From CAYUXF01 sp964448755 (GTDB lineage: Bacteria; Margulisbacteria; Termititenacia; Termititenacales; CAYUXF01), in NCBI GenBank assembly GCA_964448755.1, contig CAYUXF010000056.1, positions 1 to 10,237 of the forward strand: a DNA stretch of 10,237 bases. Reading direction: 5' to 3'. The notes below the pieces were generated by a model. It was not told the origin of the DNA and searched no databases. It saw only the letters and a list, made by a program, of their open reading frames with translations. Below are positions 8,307-10,237 of the stretch, piece after piece. Every line of letters starts with the position of its first letter. Within the stretch, counting starts at the first letter, position 1. Both the position numbers and the translations under genes were made by a program.

Positions 8307-8325
8307 GAACAATTTTGGAAAAATA

Positions 8326-8886
8326 TTATTTTTTCTTCAATAGTTTATAGCCAATGGCTGCTGCAATTATAACAATAATTATCAAAGCGGAGTATTTTAA
8401 TATTAAATGCAGATAACTGCTCAAAAAGACCATGATAATGCCGGCAATAGTGGTGCCTATAAGTGCCGCTAAAAGTGCCAGATATTTATTGAGGCCGAAA
8501 ATATAAGCGGCCAGTGTGCCTGTCCAGACGCCGGTGCCCGGTAGCGGAATGCCGATAAATAAGATCAAACCGATCAGCTCTAGTTCTTTGATCATCTGGC
8601 TCTTGGAGCGGGTCCGTTCAAAAACTTTATCAATTATGGTGTTGAAAAAAGAGACTTTGCGCAAGATTGGTTCCAGATATTCTAAGGCAAAGAGGATGGG
8701 AATAACGGGAATTAGTGAGCCGATGATGCCGTAAAAGAGCGCGGTCAGCGGCGGCATTTTAAAAATAGCTATGGCAATAGGGATAGCGCCGCGCAGTTCT
8801 ACAATAGGCACAGCGGAAATTAATAAAGTAATTACTTCGTGCGGCAAACCGCTTAAATAGGTAATGAGTTTTTCCCCTAAATGCAT
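8326..8886 (-). CDS. Small multi-drug export family (COG2426-like) membrane protein
   Basis: This 186-residue protein is mostly hydrophobic, with likely membrane segments near 15-41, 47-70, 102-130, 133-157 and 163-181, a charged loop at about 84-103 and a basic tail KLLKKK. Two signatures of the putative small multi-drug export family are clear: VELRGAIP (29-36) and the glycine/proline-rich IPLPGTGVWTG (113-123). Despite the family name, its transported substrate is not established. The ATG at 8886 lacks a Shine-Dalgarno sequence, and no better start is seen nearby. It is the first gene of the leftward block, with the divergent spacer upstream and nadC 31 bases downstream, so its expression should follow the same promoter as nadC and feoB. 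Confidence 0.85.
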   Translation of the reverse strand: MHLGEKLITYLSGLPHEVITLLISAVPIVELRGAIPIAIAIFKMPPLTALFYGIIGSLIPVIPILFALEYLEPILRKVSFFNTIIDKVFERTRSKSQMIKELELIGLILFIGIPLPGTGVWTGTLAAYIFGLNKYLALLAALIGTTIAGIIMVFLSSYLHLILKYSALIIIVIIAAAIGYKLLKKK

Positions 8887-8903
8887 GAGGGTATTTAACA
8901 GGA

Positions 8904-8909
8904 AATATA
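8904..8909 (-). promoter_or_regulatory. Possible -10 box for the leftward gene block
   Basis: TATATT on the minus strand is five of six to consensus and lies 17 bases before the ATG at 8886. At 17-base spacing the -35 position would be TTAAAT (8932-8927), a weak match that overlaps the palindrome at 8928-8943. The region is AT-rich, so chance matches are common. Confidence 0.25.
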
Positions 8910-8927
8910 TTTATTAGGCAATAAAGA

Positions 8928-8943
8928 TTTAATGATCACTAAA
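8928..8943. promoter_or_regulatory. 16-base palindrome, candidate operator of the leftward iron block
   Basis: TTTAATGATCACTAAA is an inverted repeat centred on TGATCA. Fourteen of its 16 positions are self-complementary, and only one symmetric pair departs (A at 8932, C at 8939). The outer TTTA...TAAA arms resemble the ends of DtxR/SirR-type boxes. It lies 41 bases upstream of the first leftward start and would cover the -35 region of the possible promoter. Binding by the DtxR-like regulator encoded in the same block is my inference. Confidence 0.4.
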
Positions 8944-9006
8944 GAAGTAATTATTGCAACAGTTGTGGAAAATATACGACAAATAAGGGGTTTTTTGAAA
9001 AAGTAA

Positions 9007-9036
9007 TTGAAAAGGGCTCTTTAAAAGAGCTATAAT
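9007..9036 (+). promoter_or_regulatory. Sigma-70-type promoter for the rightward gene
   Basis: TTGAAA at 9007-9012 and a perfect TATAAT at 9031-9036 are separated by 18 bases. The predicted start near 9043 would leave a leader of about 17 bases containing the GAGGA site (9048-9052), seven bases before the ATG at 9060. This is the best promoter match in the window. Confidence 0.65.
9016..9030. repeat. Perfect inverted repeat in the promoter spacer, candidate operator
   Basis: GCTCTTTAAAAGAGC consists of two perfect 7-base arms (9016-9022 and 9024-9030) around a single A. It lies wholly between the -35 and -10 boxes and abuts the TATAAT. A repressor bound here would block RNA polymerase. A one-base loop makes an RNA hairpin unlikely, and the repeat is upstream of the predicted transcription start, so DNA binding is the better reading. 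Confidence 0.5.
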
Positions 9037-9059
9037 TACAAATTACTGAGGATAAAATA

Positions 9060-10085
9060 ATGTTAAGAAAAATTTTAGAACAAAAAGAGAAACAAGCAAA
9101 CAACGTTTTTGATGTTGATCTGCTTGGTGATACTTCTGCTGATGAAAAAAAGATCATTAAAATACTCAATGAGCAGCCCATAGATAAAATTGCGGTTAAA
9201 CTAACGCGACTTAAAGACAGCTGCCGCAATGTGCACAATGGAACTTTTGTTAAGCGGTACAATTATATTATGAGCAGAGTTCTGCTTCATGATCAGTATA
9301 TTGGTTCTGCTAAAGTTTTTTCAGAAAACAAAGAAAAACTGGAGCTTTTGATTAAATCCGCGGAGCGAGATCAGGGTATTTTTCAAGATTCGGCTGTTGA
9401 TTTTTATAACGCTTTATTATTTTGTTATGATGAACAAAACAGTCTTGATGAAAAATACGCTAAAATATTAGAATTTTCTTTTGCAATTGAAGATCGTCTG
9501 GCAAATGCCGAGCGGTATTTTGATAAGAAAACAGAACATCAAAAGATCATAGATTTGCGCAATAAATTGATTGAGCTGTTCGTGGATAATGAAGAGATTG
9601 CGGAGGGAATTAGGAATGCGTGGATTAGTGTAAATAAATTAGAATTAATGCGAGATGATGTTGTTAGTGATTTTTATGCTAATAAAAAATTGACAGAGAT
9701 TTATATTGTTAAATTTCTTGCAAATTACTTAGATAAAAAATTAGATATGGGTTCTAGGGAATTAAGATCAATGATTGATATGTATTGGGATAAAAGTAAA
9801 GAATCCTTGTTGAATTTATTGAAAAAATATGAGCTTTTTTATGCGATGAGTTTATTTCTTTATGATGATTTAGAGGGTAATAAAAAAAGAATGTTTACTA
9901 CTAATAATGAAAAAATTCTAGAGGGAATAACAAGAGAAGGTGTTGTTCATCATATTAAAATTTTAGATTATAAATATACACTTTTTAAAGAAATGGAAGA
10001 AGATAGTTCAATGCCGAAGAGCTTTTTCAGGGACGCAAAGGAGTTTTTGTATTATTTAAAAGTTTATTTTCGACAAAATCAGTAA
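9060..10085 (+). CDS. Hypothetical protein, 341 residues, predicted cytoplasmic and helical
   Basis: I do not recognise this protein. It has 341 residues, no signal peptide, no hydrophobic membrane segment, and no nucleotide-binding loop or catalytic signature that I can see. It is rich in Lys, Glu, Asp, Leu and Ile with few prolines, which suggests a mostly alpha-helical, soluble protein. Segments such as the start (KILEQKEKQ) and AIEDRLANAERYFDKKTEHQ (about 142-161) look amphipathic. The ATG at 9060 is supported by GAGGA seven bases upstream and by a strong promoter with a palindrome in its spacer. It is transcribed away from the iron/AddAB block. Hand-counted G+C is about 34% in the first 180 codons and about 26% in the rest, both below the leftward block, which hints at separate ancestry. 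Its 3' end overlaps an opposing reading frame by 59 bases. Confidence 0.75.
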   Translation: MLRKILEQKEKQANNVFDVDLLGDTSADEKKIIKILNEQPIDKIAVKLTRLKDSCRNVHNGTFVKRYNYIMSRVLLHDQYIGSAKVFSENKEKLELLIKSAERDQGIFQDSAVDFYNALLFCYDEQNSLDEKYAKILEFSFAIEDRLANAERYFDKKTEHQKIIDLRNKLIELFVDNEEIAEGIRNAWISVNKLELMRDDVVSDFYANKKLTEIYIVKFLANYLDKKLDMGSRELRSMIDMYWDKSKESLLNLLKKYELFYAMSLFLYDDLEGNKKRMFTTNNEKILEGITREGVVHHIKILDYKYTLFKEMEEDSSMPKSFFRDAKEFLYYLKVYFRQNQ

Positions 10086-10237
10086 AATATTTAGTGAAAA
10101 TATTTATTTTTTCTAGAATTTTAGGATCTTCATAAACTATGGTATTAATATCTTCTGATTTTTCATAACCTCTTTCTGAAATTCTTGCGTTAACTATGTC
10201 AAAAATGATTATTATATCTGATATGGCTGAGCTATTT
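10027..10237 (-). CDS. C-terminal 69 codons of an unrecognised leftward gene (partial)
   Basis: The minus strand is open from codon 10236 to a TGA at 10029-10027, giving 69 residues that enter from the right edge. The translation looks like real protein, with balanced charged and hydrophobic residues: SDIIIIFDIVNARISERGYE, then SEDINTIVYEDPKILEKI and FTKYFTDFVENKLL. No family can be named from this fragment. Its last 19 codons and stop overlap the 3' end of the rightward 341-codon gene, so the two are convergent. Local G+C is about 24%, the lowest in the window. The start codon and any domain signatures lie beyond the window. Confidence 0.5.
   Translation of the reverse strand, partial: NSSAISDIIIIFDIVNARISERGYEKSEDINTIVYEDPKILEKINIFTKYFTDFVENKLLNNTKTPLRP

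Noticed and set aside
8310..8312. TTG at 8312 as the nadC start
   Set aside because: It has no ribosome binding site, and the extra six residues precede the usual start of the family. The TTG at 8294 has AGGGGTGA at proper spacing.
8950..8965. TTGCAA on the minus strand as -35 of the leftward block, and the short CAACAGTTG inverted repeat beside it
   Set aside because: No acceptable -10 lies 16-18 bases downstream of TTGCAA, and 4-base arms are expected by chance.
8951..9262. 103-codon leftward open frame across the divergent spacer
   Set aside because: It is antisense to the start of the 341-codon gene, covers that gene's promoter and ribosome site, and its Ser/Leu/Phe/Cys-rich translation looks like a shadow of the opposite strand.
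1..10237. CRISPR array, tRNA or rRNA genes, transposase or insertion sequence ends
   Set aside because: No regularly spaced repeats, cloverleaf-like or conserved rRNA segments, and no transposase-like reading frames were seen on either strand by eye.

Overview
The window is bacterial and tightly packed. From about 8.9 kb down to the left edge, six genes all read leftward with gaps of 43 bases or fewer, and one gene pair overlaps by 4 bases. The standard genetic code is used, with TGA and TAA both acting as stops, and at least two genes (feoB, nadC) appear to start at TTG. Six hand-counted lines of this block average roughly 42% G+C. FeoB suggests access to ferrous iron, so a low-oxygen habitat is plausible. 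The proteins are diverged enough that I cannot name a phylum. An uncultured or candidate-phylum bacterium is my low-confidence guess.

Leftward block, in order of transcription: a small multi-drug export family membrane protein (8886-8326); nadC, quinolinate phosphoribosyltransferase (8294-7452); feoB, ferrous iron transporter (7442-5502); a DtxR-type regulator with a C-terminal FeoA/SH3-like domain (5483-4851); addB (4807-1937); and the first 646 codons of addA (1940 to the left edge). The middle genes look like one iron-acquisition and regulation unit joined to NAD synthesis. The AddB-AddA pair is a double-strand-break repair nuclease-helicase. Its AddB subunit carries four-cysteine iron-sulfur ligands, and addB seems to have its own extended -10 promoter placed so that its mRNA would be nearly leaderless.

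A 173-base divergent spacer (8887-9059) holds two palindromes. The 16-base one (8928-8943) lies upstream of the leftward block and is a candidate operator for the iron regulator. The 15-base one (9016-9030) fills most of the spacer of a strong promoter that drives the rightward gene.

Right end: a 341-codon gene of unknown function (9060-10085, rightward) and the C-terminal 69 codons of an unrecognised leftward gene that runs off the right edge (10237-10027). The two overlap tail to tail by 59 bases. Hand-counted G+C falls from about 34% in the first half of the 341-codon gene to about 26% in the second half and 24% after it, well below the leftward block. The right end therefore looks like accessory or recently acquired DNA. 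No tRNA, rRNA, CRISPR array, transposase or insertion sequence was seen.
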